From assembly GCF_030285625.1 (NCBI RefSeq), contig NZ_CP127294.1:9680001-9744000 (forward strand): a stretch of DNA of 64,000 bases, given 5' to 3'. Positions 7,743 through 16,229 of the stretch are shown piece after piece (within the stretch, counting starts at the first letter, position 1; the number at the start of each line of letters is the position of its first letter). The notes beneath the pieces are model-generated. The model was not told the origin of the DNA and ran no database searches. It saw only the letters and a program-made list of their open reading frames with translations. The position numbers and the translations under genes were made by a program. The stretch is from Amycolatopsis sp. 2-15. Lineage in GTDB: Bacteria > Actinomycetota > Actinomycetes > Mycobacteriales > Pseudonocardiaceae.

Positions 7743-8174
7743 TCAGTCCTCCCTCTTCACGCCGCTTCGCGCGGCCTCCCTCCGGGCGATCGCGTCGATC
7801 ATGTCGCTGATCGTGTCCAGCCCGTCGGGCGAGAGCGTGATGGCCCGCAGCGCCACGTCGCGGACACCGGCGTCGCGCAAGGCGCCGAGCAACGCCAGCT
7901 CGTCCGCGATCTTCACGCTCTGCTCGTCGTCGAAGAAGTATGCCGGAGGAACGCCGAAAAACTGCGCGAGCGCCTCGAGATGACGCTTCGTGGGATTGTC
8001 GCGACGACCGGTGCGCAGCTGCCAGAGGTACGTGGTGGAGAAACTCTCCCCCGTCGCCTCACGGCACGCGCGGGCGACCTCTTCGTGGCTGTACTGCTCG
8101 CGGTCGGGCCGGCGCACGACGTGGAACAGCTGGTCGATCTTGTCGGCCAGCGACGATCTGTCCGGCTCCGTCAT
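7743..8174 (-). CDS. EspR-like helix-turn-helix regulator
   Basis: 143 aa. The layout resembles mycobacterial EspR: an N-terminal LADKIDQLFHVVRR helix, an HTH core (HEEVARACREATGESFSTTYLWQLRTGRR) with an extra DNA-recognition helix after PTKRHLEALAQFFGVPPAYFFDDE, and a C-terminal dimerisation helix (LSPDGLDTISDMIDAIARRE). EspR is a nucleoid-associated regulator in mycobacteria. Here the gene leads a three-gene operon with an ImmA/IrrE protease and a 7-TM protein, so it may be the protease target. Confidence 0.8.
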   Translation of the reverse strand: MTEPDRSSLADKIDQLFHVVRRPDREQYSHEEVARACREATGESFSTTYLWQLRTGRRDNPTKRHLEALAQFFGVPPAYFFDDEQSVKIADELALLGALRDAGVRDVALRAITLSPDGLDTISDMIDAIARREAARSGVKRED

Positions 8175-8225
8175 GCTGCTCCTCTTCCGCCGCGTTCATC
8201 CTAGTTTATCGCCTCGACCGACGCA

Positions 8226-9089
8226 TCAACGCGAGCTGCGGGGCCGCGGCTGGCACTTCGGGCAGGAGTAGGACGAGCGGTTCATGAACGGTTCCCGCCG
8301 GATCGCTGTTCCGCACCGGCGGCACGGTAGTCCTTCCTGGCCGTACGCGTCGAGCGAACGCGAAAAGTACCCGGATTGCCCGTTCACGTTGACGTACAAG
8401 GCATCGAAGGACGTGCCGCCGACGGCGAGCGCGGCGTTCATCACCTCGCCGGCCGCGGCCAGCAGCGCGGTCCCCTGGGCGTTGGTGAGCTTGTCGGTGG
8501 GCCGGGTGCCGTGCAACTTGGTGCGCCACAAGGCTTCGTCGGCGTAGATGTTGCCGACGCCGGAGACGAGGGTCTGGTCCAGCAGTGCGCGCTTGACTTC
8601 GGTGCGCCGCGAGCGCAACGCCTTCACGGCGGCCGCCGGGTCGAACCGCGCGTCCATCGGGTCGCGCGCGATGTGGGCGATGGTGGCGGGCAGCAGGTCA
8701 CCCTCGACGTCGGCGAGCTCGTCGAGCGCGAGGCCGCCGAACGTGCGCTGGTCCACGAATCGCAGCTCCGGACCGTCGTCATCGAAACGGACGCGGACAC
8801 GCAGGTGCTTCTCGTCGGGCGTGCCCTCGGGCTGCACCAGCATCTGACCGCTCATGCCGAGGTGCGCGAGCACGGCCTCACCGTGCGACAGCTCCAGCCA
8901 CAGGTACTTGCCCCGTCGGCGCGCGGCTTCGATCACGACCCCGGCCAGGCGGCCGGTGAAGTCTTCGGCGCCGAGGGCGTGCCTGCGGATGGCGCGCGGG
9001 TGCAGGACCTCGACCTTGCTGACGGTGCGACCGGCCACGTGGGCCGCGAGGCCGGCGCGCACGACCTCGACCTCGGGAAGTTCGGGCAT
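8226..9089 (-). CDS. mutM: Formamidopyrimidine-DNA glycosylase
   Basis: 287 aa starting [10 protein letters not shown], with the catalytic Pro2 and Glu3 that fix the start at 9089 (an ORF start three codons earlier would mask Pro2). The beta-hairpin Lys lies in [11 protein letters not shown], the H2TH region in [20 protein letters not shown], and the zinc finger in CRRCG...CPKC at the C-terminus. It excises 8-oxoguanine and formamidopyrimidines from DNA. It lies 48 bp downstream of rnc, the conserved actinobacterial order (rnc-fpg). Confidence 0.96.
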   Translation of the reverse strand: MPELPEVEVVRAGLAAHVAGRTVSKVEVLHPRAIRRHALGAEDFTGRLAGVVIEAARRRGKYLWLELSHGEAVLAHLGMSGQMLVQPEGTPDEKHLRVRVRFDDDGPELRFVDQRTFGGLALDELADVEGDLLPATIAHIARDPMDARFDPAAAVKALRSRRTEVKRALLDQTLVSGVGNIYADEALWRTKLHGTRPTDKLTNAQGTALLAAAGEVMNAALAVGGTSFDALYVNVNGQSGYFSRSLDAYGQEGLPCRRCGTAIRREPFMNRSSYSCPKCQPRPRSSR

Positions 9090-9137
9090 GGCGTCCATTC
9101 TGCCCGTCCGGTACGACAGTTCCGGACCGGCAGGGCG

Positions 9138-9893
9138 TCAGCCTTCGGACTTCGCCGAGCCGTCGGAGCCGTCGCCCAGCTCTTCGGAGAGGGCGCGCCA
9201 CGCCGTTTCGGCGGCCTTCTGCTCGGCTTCCTTCTTCGTGGTGCCGGAACCGTTGCCCAAGGGACGGCCCGCGACGAGCACCGTGGCGGTGAACTCCTTG
9301 CGGTGGTCCGGACCGGTGTCCTCCACGCGGTACTCGGGCACGCCGAGACCGGAGGAAGCCGTGAGCTCCTGCAGGCTGGTCTTCCAGTCGAGACCGGCCC
9401 CGCGCAGGGGCGCCTCGGCCAGCAGGCCGTCGAAGAGGTGGTGCACGAGCTTGCGCGCGACCTCGATGCCGTGGGCCAGGTACGTGGCACCGATCACGGC
9501 TTCGAGACCGTCGGCGAGGATGCTCGCCTTGTCCCGGCCGCCGGTGAGCTCTTCGCCCTTGCCCAGCAACAGGTGCGCGCCAAGGCCGCCCTCACCCAGC
9601 CCGCGGGCGACACCCGCCAGCGCGTGCATGTTGACGACGCTGGCGCGCAGCTTCGCGAGCTGGCCTTCCGGCAGGTCCGGGTGCGTGGTGTACAGGTGGT
9701 CCGTGACGACCAGGCCGAGCACCGCGTCGCCGAGGAACTCCAGCCTCTCGTTGGGCGGGAGCCCACCGTTCTCGTACGCGTACGAGCGGTGGGTCAGCGA
9801 AAGCCGAAGGAGCTCGGGGTCGAATTCGACCCCGAGCGCCTCGAGCAGTGTTGTGGGATCGGCCGCGGGTCCCCCGGCGGACTTACCCCCCAT
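9138..9893 (-). CDS. rnc: Ribonuclease III
   Basis: 251 aa from the ATG at 9893. The RNase III signature [15 protein letters not shown] and the second acidic cluster [15 protein letters not shown] give the catalytic Asp/Glu residues. A C-terminal double-stranded RNA-binding domain runs from [15 protein letters not shown] to [14 protein letters not shown]. It processes rRNA precursors and structured mRNAs. It sits between rpmF and mutM, with 14 bp to rpmF, in the usual DUF177-rpmF-rnc-mutM order. Confidence 0.96.
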   Translation of the reverse strand: MGGKSAGGPAADPTTLLEALGVEFDPELLRLSLTHRSYAYENGGLPPNERLEFLGDAVLGLVVTDHLYTTHPDLPEGQLAKLRASVVNMHALAGVARGLGEGGLGAHLLLGKGEELTGGRDKASILADGLEAVIGATYLAHGIEVARKLVHHLFDGLLAEAPLRGAGLDWKTSLQELTASSGLGVPEYRVEDTGPDHRKEFTATVLVAGRPLGNGSGTTKKEAEQKAAETAWRALSEELGDGSDGSAKSEG

Positions 9894-9907
9894 GGTCGGC
9901 TGCCCGA

Positions 9908-10090
9908 TCAGGCGGGCTCGACGACCTGGCGGCCGTTGTGCTGGCCGCACGTCGGGCACGCGATGTGCTGCAGCTTCGGCTGACGGCAGGCGCGGTTGGA
10001 GCAGGGCACCAGCTGAACCGGAGCCGCCTTCCACTGGCTGCGGCGCGCGCGCGTGTTGGATCGCGACATCTTCCGCTTCGGGACGGCCAC
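9908..10090 (-). CDS. rpmF: 50S ribosomal protein L32
   Basis: 60 aa, GTG start at 10090 with AGGAG ten bases upstream, beginning [20 protein letters not shown]. The zinc-ribbon [10 protein letters not shown]...CPTCG follows the usual L32 spacing. Placed between the DUF177 gene and rnc as in most bacteria. Confidence 0.96.
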   Translation of the reverse strand: MAVPKRKMSRSNTRARRSQWKAAPVQLVPCSNRACRQPKLQHIACPTCGQHNGRQVVEPA

Positions 10091-10165
10091 GAGTAGATCT
10101 CCTTCAGACTGTCTGCCCGCGTTCACGAGCCGAACTGACTTCTCCCGGATCGAGCTGGACGCTCG

Positions 10166-10783
10166 TCAGGCTTGCTCTCCGGAGCCGTGCGCAGGCTTTT
10201 CGCCCGCGTTCTCGTCGAATCGCTCGACCAGCGCGGCCCACCGAGGGTCTATCTTCTCATGCCCGTGTCCGGGCTCGAGATCGGCCCACTTGACGCCGCA
10301 TTCGGTGCAGAGTCCGGCGCAGTCTTCCTCGCACAACGGCACGAGGGGAAGCGCCAGGACCAGGGCGTCGCGGACGATCGGTTCGAGGTCGATCCGGTCG
10401 TCGACCAGCCGCGGGATCTCGTCCTCGTCGGTGGTCTCCTCCGTGGCCGAACCGGGGTAGGCGAACAGCTCGGTGAGGTCGACCTCGATCTCCTCGGTGA
10501 GGGGGTCGAGGCAGCGCGAGCACGTGCCGGTGGCGGTGGCGCTCGCGGTGCCGCTGACCAGCACACCCTCGACCACGGATTCGAGGAGCAGGTCGAGCTT
10601 GAGGACGGAGCCGGCCTCGAGCGAGATGACATCGGGCACGCCGAGGGCGGCCTCGAGCGGCACGCTCCGGCGCACCTCGCGGCTCAGGCCGGCGTGGCGG
10701 CCGAGCTCACGGGTGTCGACCACCCACGGGCTCTTGTCGTCGAGCTGTGCGGGGCGGGTGTTCTGGGCAGGGTTCTCTGACAT
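10166..10783 (-). CDS. DUF177/YceD-family protein
   Basis: 205 aa. Shows the DUF177 core: GTASATATGTCSRCLDPLTEEIEVDLTELF followed by the acidic stretch, DRIDLEPIVRDALVLALPLVPLC and a Cys cluster (CEEDCAGLCTEC) that is probably a metal site. The family is linked to 23S rRNA accumulation and ribosome assembly. It lies 75 bp upstream of rpmF in the conserved operon. N- and C-terminal extensions are low complexity. Confidence 0.92.
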   Translation of the reverse strand: MSENPAQNTRPAQLDDKSPWVVDTRELGRHAGLSREVRRSVPLEAALGVPDVISLEAGSVLKLDLLLESVVEGVLVSGTASATATGTCSRCLDPLTEEIEVDLTELFAYPGSATEETTDEDEIPRLVDDRIDLEPIVRDALVLALPLVPLCEEDCAGLCTECGVKWADLEPGHGHEKIDPRWAALVERFDENAGEKPAHGSGEQA

Positions 10784-10851
10784 CGCATACCAGGGTACGC
10801 AGTGTGCGCCAGTGGTTTCGCGCTGGTGCCGAGCGTCACTCCCGCGAAAGG

Positions 10852-11580
10852 TCAGACCTGGTAGTCGTACAGCGTCGGACGGCCGCCGGTGCCGCCCAGG
10901 TTCACCGGCGAACGCAGGTGGTTGCGGCCCGAGTCGACGGTGCGCAGCGTGGTCGCGAGCAGCTCCGAGAACTCGGCGAGCTTGCCGTCCACATACGCGT
11001 CGCAGTCGACGCGCTGGCGGTCGGCCTCGGCGTGGGCCTCGTCGACGATGCGGGCCGACTCCGCGTGCGCGGCCTGGACCACCTCGGTCTGCGAGACGAG
11101 CCGCGTCTGCTCGGCACGGGCGTCCTCGATGGCGCGCTCGTAGGCGTCGCGCCCGGCCTGGATCATGCGCTCGGACTCGGCGCGGGAGCGGTCGGTGAGG
11201 TTCTGGTACTCGGCCTGCCCTGCGGCGACCATGCGCTCGGCCTCGTTGTGGGCGTCGCCCATCATCTGCTCGGCGCGGGCGCGCGCGTCCGCGAGGATCC
11301 GCTCGGCCTCCGACGCGGCGTCGGACACCGTGCGCTCGGCCTCTTCGTTGGCGCCGGCCACCGTCTCGCCGGCTTCCTTGCGGGCGGCGTGCAGCAGGTC
11401 GTCGCGCTTGTCGAGCACGTCCTGGGCGTCGTCGACCTCGCCGGGCAGCGCGTCGCGGACGTCGTCGAGCAGCTCGAGAACGTCGCCGCGCGGCACGACG
11501 CAGCTGGACGTCATGGGCACCCCGCGGGCCTCTTCGACGATCGTGACGAGCTCGTCGAGTGCCTCGAAAACCCGGTACAC
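10852..11580 (-). CDS. sepIVA: SepIVA/DivIVA-like septum protein
   Basis: 242 aa from a GTG at 11580 (VYRVFEALDELVTIVEEARGV), with GAGGGAG just upstream. The N-terminal DivIVA-like motif and VVPRGDVLELLDDVRDALPGE are followed by a long coiled coil (~residues 55-200) of heptads rich in Ala/Glu/Arg, then VDGKLAEFSELLATTLRTV. This closely matches mycobacterial SepIVA (Rv2927c type), a divisome and polar-growth organiser at the inner membrane. The DUF177 gene lies just downstream, the same neighbourhood as in mycobacteria. Confidence 0.92.
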   Translation of the reverse strand: MYRVFEALDELVTIVEEARGVPMTSSCVVPRGDVLELLDDVRDALPGEVDDAQDVLDKRDDLLHAARKEAGETVAGANEEAERTVSDAASEAERILADARARAEQMMGDAHNEAERMVAAGQAEYQNLTDRSRAESERMIQAGRDAYERAIEDARAEQTRLVSQTEVVQAAHAESARIVDEAHAEADRQRVDCDAYVDGKLAEFSELLATTLRTVDSGRNHLRSPVNLGGTGGRPTLYDYQV

Positions 11581-11700
11581 GGCCACTCCCTCAAGCAGTA
11601 ATCCCCGTTCGCTACCGATCAGTCTGCCCGCTTGCCGGCCTGAACCGGTGAACGCGCGCCGGACTGGGCGTGTCCTCTCGCGAACGGCTTCTGACGCAGC

Positions 11701-11733
11701 GTGCCGCCCCACCCGGCGCGGGTGGGGCGGCAC
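11701..11733 (-). terminator. Hairpin terminator downstream of tandem RNase gene
   Basis: Perfect 14-bp inverted repeat GTGCCGCCCCACCC / GGGTGGGGCGGCAC around a 5-nt loop, 16 bp past the stop of the minus-strand RNase gene. No T-run follows. Confidence 0.7.
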
Positions 11734-11749
11734 GGGAGGAACAGCGGCG

Positions 11750-12463
11750 TCAGGAGTTGAGGTCGATGCTCTTGAACGTGGAGTAGCGGTCCGGCGTGTA
11801 GGCCAGCTCGCCGCCCTTGCCCTTGATCACGCGGTCGTTGGTGCCCACCGGGAACAGCTGGTAGTAGCCCGCGGCGCAGGCCGGCAGCACACCCTCGCGG
11901 TTCTCGTAGGTCTGGCCGGTCGCGCCGCTGCGCACCTGGTTCACGACCGACTTCGCGGCCGAGGACAGGGTGGAGTAGCCGATCTTCGCCAGGCCCGAGA
12001 GGTCGCCGCAGGAGCCGGTGTCGCCGCCGCCACCACCGTTGACGTCGATGACCTTGAAGGTCTCGTAGTGGTCACCGGTGTAGAAGTACTCGCCGCCCTG
12101 ACCGGTGATGATCCGGCGCGTGCCGCGGTTGCTCGCACCGGGCGTGGGCACCGTGTACTCGTGGTAGTAGCTCGAAGCGCAGGACGGCAGGATGCCCTCG
12201 CGGTTGTCGAAGACGACGCCGTCGTTCTTCGGATACGGGAAGGGCCCGCCCTTCTGGATCAGGTTGTAGGTCGTCGTCGCCTCCGCGGGGAGCGAGGACA
12301 GCGACGTGTGCGAGAAGCCCGACAGGTTGCCGCAGGAGTTCTGCAGCACGGACGCCGGCGCCGCCGGGGCAGCGGGCGCCGCGACCGCGGCGGTGCCCAG
12401 CCCGAGGAATCCGACCAGCAGCGCGAACAGGACGGTCGCTAAGCGCGAACGGTGGTTGGCCAT
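11750..12463 (-). CDS. Secreted tandem guanyl-specific ribonuclease (RNase Sa/N1 type), second domain degenerate
   Basis: 237 aa. A signal peptide (MANHRSRLATVLFALLVGFL..., cleavage near residue 29) sets the start at 12463. Domain 1 (~44-140) has the full microbial RNase pattern: NREGILPSC, YYHEYTVPTPG with catalytic Glu102, RRII with Arg116/117, and GDHYETF with His132. After a Gly linker, domain 2 (~152-235) repeats the fold (ENREGVLPAC, GYYQLFPVG, DRVIKGKGGE, PDRYSTFKSID), but the Glu is Leu203 and the His is Arg226, so it is probably inactive. Exported guanyl RNases act outside the cell; no barstar-like inhibitor gene is adjacent. The ribosome site is weak. Confidence 0.88.
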   Translation of the reverse strand: MANHRSRLATVLFALLVGFLGLGTAAVAAPAAPAAPASVLQNSCGNLSGFSHTSLSSLPAEATTTYNLIQKGGPFPYPKNDGVVFDNREGILPSCASSYYHEYTVPTPGASNRGTRRIITGQGGEYFYTGDHYETFKVIDVNGGGGGDTGSCGDLSGLAKIGYSTLSSAAKSVVNQVRSGATGQTYENREGVLPACAAGYYQLFPVGTNDRVIKGKGGELAYTPDRYSTFKSIDLNS

Positions 12464-12601
12464 TTTCGGACCGTAACCCGATCGGATGGTCGCGAGGCTG
12501 CCGTCAAGTGAACAGCTTCGAGCGTTCCCCGAAGTCCCGACGATGGTCGCCACCCGTTCGGGCGAATGCGCCGGGTGAACGTGCGAGACCGCTCGGTTCT
12601 T

Positions 12602-12632
12602 GTTCTCGACCAGGCGGATCCTGGTCGAGAAC
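12602..12632 (-). terminator. Hairpin terminator downstream of coaD
   Basis: Perfect 13-bp inverted repeat GTTCTCGACCAGG / CCTGGTCGAGAAC with a 5-nt loop, about 47 bp past the coaD stop. No T-tract. The rest of the 12464-12678 interval holds no gene. Confidence 0.6.
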
Positions 12633-12678
12633 GGACCCGTCCTGTTCGGAACTCACCGGACCTTGTCCGGGAACGAAC

Positions 12679-13161
12679 TCAGCCCTGGTGCGGGAACACC
12701 TTGCGCAGCCGTTCGAACACCACCGGCGGCACGAGCCGCTCGACGTCGCCGCCGAGCGCCGCGACCTCCTTCACCAGCGAGCTGGAGACGAAGCCGTAGA
12801 CCGGGTTGTTGGCCATCAGCAGGGTCTCGAGGCCGGTGAGCTCGCGGTTCATCTGGGCCATCTGCAGCTCGTAGTCGAAGTCGCTGACCGAGCGCAAGCC
12901 CTTGGCGACGGCCGCGATGTCGTTCTCGCGGCAGTAGTCCACGAGCAGGCCCTGCCACGAGTCCACGCGCACGTTGGGGAGGTTCGCGGTGATCTCGCGC
13001 AGCATCTCCAGCCGTTCCTCGACGCCGAAGAGGCCCTTCTTGCTCTTGTTCACCCCCACCGCGACCACTACCTCGTCGAAGAGGAAGGAGGCCCGCTCGA
13101 TGATGTCGAGGTGTCCGTTGGTGGCCGGATCGTAGGAACCGGGACAGACCGCACGCCGCAT
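12679..13161 (-). CDS. coaD: Pantetheine-phosphate adenylyltransferase
   Basis: 160 aa, full length. The nucleotidyltransferase motif GSYDPATNGHLDII sits at residues 8-21, followed by KGLFGVEERLEML, KGLRSVSDFDYELQMAQMNR and SSSLVKEVAALGGDV. It makes dephospho-CoA from ATP and 4'-phosphopantetheine. It follows rsmD by 52 bp, the standard pairing. Confidence 0.97.
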   Translation of the reverse strand: MRRAVCPGSYDPATNGHLDIIERASFLFDEVVVAVGVNKSKKGLFGVEERLEMLREITANLPNVRVDSWQGLLVDYCRENDIAAVAKGLRSVSDFDYELQMAQMNRELTGLETLLMANNPVYGFVSSSLVKEVAALGGDVERLVPPVVFERLRKVFPHQG

Positions 13162-13213
13162 GCGCGGACGCTACCAAGCCGCGACGCTGCGCGCGCACTT
13201 CGTGACTGCTGCG

Positions 13214-13780
13214 TCACACCTGCGCGCGACGCGTGTACTCGGCCCAGTGCAGTGCGGTGTCGCCGTACTTCTTGTCGCGCGTGGGCGTGTAGGCGCCGGG
13301 CCAGTCGGGCGCGCCGTCACGAGCGGCGCGTTCGATCACCACCAGGGCGCCGTCGGCGAGCCAGCCGCCTTCGTCGAGCGCGGCCAGCACGGAGCCGAGC
13401 GCTGCGGCGTCCACGGCGTAGGGCGGATCGGCGAGCACCACGTCGAACTGCGCCGGCGCGGGCGCGGCGACCACGGCCTCGACGGGCGCGGCGCGGACGG
13501 TGCCGCCCAGGCCCAGCGCCCCGACGTTGCCGCGCAGCACGTCGGCCGCGCGGCGGTCGGCCTCGACGAACCACGCGTCGGCGGCGCCGCGGGAGAGGGC
13601 TTCGAGGCCGAGGGCGCCGGAGCCGGCGTAGAGGTCGAGCACGCGGGTACCGTCGAGCTCACCGGCCACTTCGAGTGCGTTGAACAGGGCTTCGCGCACG
13701 CGTTCGGACGTCGGGCGGGTGCCTTTGGGCGGCACCTTGAGCCGCCGGCCGCCTGCCTTCCCCGCCACGATCCTCGTCAC
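13214..13780 (-). CDS. rsmD: 16S rRNA (guanine966-N2)-methyltransferase
   Basis: 188 aa, GTG start (VTRIVAGKAGGRRL). The SAM motif VLDLYAGSGALGLEALSRGA and the catalytic DPPY tetrapeptide (VVLADPPYAVD) are present, with PTSERVREALFNAL typical of RsmD. It methylates the 30S subunit. It is cotranscribed with coaD; the 121-bp upstream gap is divergent to the helicase-like gene. Confidence 0.96.
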   Translation of the reverse strand: MTRIVAGKAGGRRLKVPPKGTRPTSERVREALFNALEVAGELDGTRVLDLYAGSGALGLEALSRGAADAWFVEADRRAADVLRGNVGALGLGGTVRAAPVEAVVAAPAPAQFDVVLADPPYAVDAAALGSVLAALDEGGWLADGALVVIERAARDGAPDWPGAYTPTRDKKYGDTALHWAEYTRRAQV

Positions 13781-13901
13781 CCCGCCATCTTCGCCGAACG
13801 TCGCGGTGTGGCGTTGGGCAGGACTTACTGAACCTCGCGCGCGCGGGCGCGTAGAGTCGTTCTTCGCCCTCGTGAGGCATCGAGTCGTTTAGGAGCGTTG
13901 C

Positions 13902-16022
13902 GTGTCGGAACCCCGGGTGAGACGGGCGGAGATCGCCGTCGAGCAGGCCCACGTGGATCGGGTCTACACCCGGCTCGCCGAGCTGCGGGTACAGGCCGAG
14001 GCGATGCGCACGAAGGGCTACGAGCTGGGGCAAGGCGCCCAGCGCGAGGCGATTTTCGAACAGGCCTCGATGCTTTTCGAACGCGACATGATGGTCTTCC
14101 ACGCCAACCAGACCCTCCAGACGCTCGACGCCGAGTACGAGGGCCTCGTGTTCGGCCGGCTCGACCACCTCGACCGCGACCACATCTACGTCGGCCGCCT
14201 CGGCATCCGCGACAACGAGTTCGACAACCTCGTCACCGACTGGCGCGCGCCCGCCGCCGCCGCGTTCTACCAGGCCACGGCCGAGGAGCCGATGGACGTG
14301 GTGCGCCGCCGCGTCATCCGCTGCTCCGGCCAGAACGTGCTCGACGTCGACGACGACGTGCTGATCCCCGACGCCGTGCCCGAGGACATGCAGGTCGTCG
14401 GCGAGGGCGCGCTGATGGCCGCGCTCGGCCGTTCCCGCGGCGAGAAGATGCGCGACATCGTCGCCACGATCCAGAAGGAACAGGACGAGGTCATCCGCGC
14501 GCCGTGGCGCGGCGTCACCGAGATCACCGGCGGCCCGGGCACGGGCAAGACGGCCGTCGCCCTGCACCGCGCCGCGTACTTGCTGTACCGCCACCGCCGC
14601 CAGCTCGGGGGCGCCGGCGTGCTCGTGATCGGGCCGTCCGGGGTGTTCACCACCTACATCTCGCGGGTGCTGCCGTCGATGGGCGAGACGAACGTGGAGC
14701 TACGCGCCCTCGGCGAGGTGCTCGACGGTCTCGCTGCCACGCGCCAGGACACCTCCGCGCTCGCCGCGATCAAGGGCTCGCTGCGCATGCGGAAGGTGCT
14801 GCTGCGCGCGCTGCGCGACACGCCGCCGGAATCGCCGCAGGAGATGCGCATCGTCTACCGCGGCGAGGTGCTCAAGCTCTCGGCGCGCGAGCTGGAGAAG
14901 GTGCGCCGCAAGGCCCACACCCAGGGCGCTCCCCCCAACCGGGCGCGCGTGCGCACGGCCGAGCTGCTGCTGGGCGCGCTCGCCGACAAGGCCGAGGAAT
15001 ACGCGAAGCAGGACGGCAAGCAGCTCGACCGCGCGGAGCTGATCACCGACCTCGGCGAGCGCATCGAGTTCCACCGCTTCCTCGTCGTCTGGTGGCCGGT
15101 CCTGTACCCGGCGCAGATCCTCAAGTGGCTCGGCGACGAGAAGCGCCTCGCCGCGGCCGCGAAGGGCGTGCTCAACCGCCACGAGATCTCCCTCCTCGCC
15201 GCCGACTTCGCCGACCGTTCGCGCGGCTGGTCCGTCGCCGACGTCGCGCTGCTCGACGAGCTGCGCGTCCTCGTCGGCCCCGAGCCCAAGCGGCGCCGGC
15301 GCCAGACCGTCCTCGATGCCGAGCCCGAACGCGGCACCGGCGGCGGCACCCACCGGCCCGAGCACTACGACGAGTACTCCCACGTCGTCGTCGACGAGTC
15401 CCAGGACCTCTCCCCCATGCAGTGGCGCATGGTCGGCCGCCGCGGCAAGTACGCCAGCTGGACCGTCGTCGGCGACCCGGTGCAGAGCTCCTGGCCCGAT
15501 CCCGACGAGGCCGCCGCCGCGCGCGACCAGGCCTTCGGCGTGAAGACCACCCGCCGCCGCTTCACGCTGCGCACCAACTACCGCAACTCCGCGGAGATCT
15601 TCGACCTCGCCGCGAAGGTCGTCACCGGCCACGCCCAGGCCGACGAGCTCCCCCGCGCCGTCCGCACCACCGGCATCGAACCCGAGGTCCGCCCCGTCGA
15701 AGCCGGCGCTCTGGAAGGCGCGACGCAGGCCGCGGTGAAGGAACTCCTCGGCTCCGTCGAGGGCACCGTGGGCGTCATCACGGCCATGGACCGCGTCCCC
15801 GAGGTCACCGCCTGGTTCACCGACGAGACCGACGAACGCCTCAAGGTCGTCGGCAGCCTCGACTCCAAGGGCCTCGAGTACGACGCCGTCGTACTCGTCG
15901 AACCCATGGACCTCGTCACGGAATCCTCGACGGGCCGCCGGGTCCTCTACGTCGCCCTCACCCGGGCGACCCAGCACCTCATCGTCCTGGCCTCCAATCC
16001 GGACTGGCTGCCCACCACCTGA
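13902..16022 (+). CDS. helD: HelD/HelR-type RNA polymerase-recycling ATPase
   Basis: 706 aa, superfamily I helicase-like. An N-terminal coiled-coil arm (~1-75, RRAEIAVEQAHVDRVYTRLAEL) is followed by a GRLGI(R)DNEFDNLVTDWRAPAAAAFY segment typical of HelD, Walker A GGPGTGKTAV near residue 210, motif II VVVDESQDLSPMQ, motif III VVGDPVQSSW, LRTNYRNS, and motif VI VLYVALTRATQHLIVL. HelD proteins displace stalled RNA polymerase; actinobacterial HelR members protect against rifamycins by removing the drug. No recognisable rifamycin-associated element was seen in the 121-bp upstream gap, so a resistance role is unproven. GTG start after TAGGAG. Confidence 0.85.
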   Translation: MSEPRVRRAEIAVEQAHVDRVYTRLAELRVQAEAMRTKGYELGQGAQREAIFEQASMLFERDMMVFHANQTLQTLDAEYEGLVFGRLDHLDRDHIYVGRLGIRDNEFDNLVTDWRAPAAAAFYQATAEEPMDVVRRRVIRCSGQNVLDVDDDVLIPDAVPEDMQVVGEGALMAALGRSRGEKMRDIVATIQKEQDEVIRAPWRGVTEITGGPGTGKTAVALHRAAYLLYRHRRQLGGAGVLVIGPSGVFTTYISRVLPSMGETNVELRALGEVLDGLAATRQDTSALAAIKGSLRMRKVLLRALRDTPPESPQEMRIVYRGEVLKLSARELEKVRRKAHTQGAPPNRARVRTAELLLGALADKAEEYAKQDGKQLDRAELITDLGERIEFHRFLVVWWPVLYPAQILKWLGDEKRLAAAAKGVLNRHEISLLAADFADRSRGWSVADVALLDELRVLVGPEPKRRRRQTVLDAEPERGTGGGTHRPEHYDEYSHVVVDESQDLSPMQWRMVGRRGKYASWTVVGDPVQSSWPDPDEAAAARDQAFGVKTTRRRFTLRTNYRNSAEIFDLAAKVVTGHAQADELPRAVRTTGIEPEVRPVEAGALEGATQAAVKELLGSVEGTVGVITAMDRVPEVTAWFTDETDERLKVVGSLDSKGLEYDAVVLVEPMDLVTESSTGRRVLYVALTRATQHLIVLASNPDWLPTT

Positions 16023-16060
16023 CCCCCGCCCGTCGCCCCTCAACGGCGACGGGCGTCGGT

Positions 16061-16209
16061 CTCGGCGACGAGCGCCTCTCCGCGGCCGCGAAGGCGTGCT
16101 CAACCGCCACGAGATCTCCCTCCTCGCCGCCGACTTCGCCGACCGTTCGCGCGGCTCGTCGGTCGTCGACATCGCCCTACTCGACGAGCCGCGCGCCCTG
16201 TCGGCCCCG
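16061..16209 (+). pseudogene. Partial duplicate of an internal helD segment
   Basis: About 150 bp starting 39 bp after the helD stop closely match helD positions 15129-15280. The run from GTGCTCAACCGCC to GTTCGCGCGGCT is near-identical, encoding RHEISLLAADFADRSRG in both. Small indels break the frame, then similarity fades. It is a non-functional copy of mid-protein sequence, not a 3' end, so it arose by duplication and insertion downstream of its source. Confidence 0.8.
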
Positions 16210-16229
16210 CTCTCGGGTCCCGCACCCGC

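Noticed and set aside
13781..13901. Rifamycin-associated element upstream of helD
   Set aside because: No sequence resembling the known 19-bp element was found, so rifamycin induction is not claimed.
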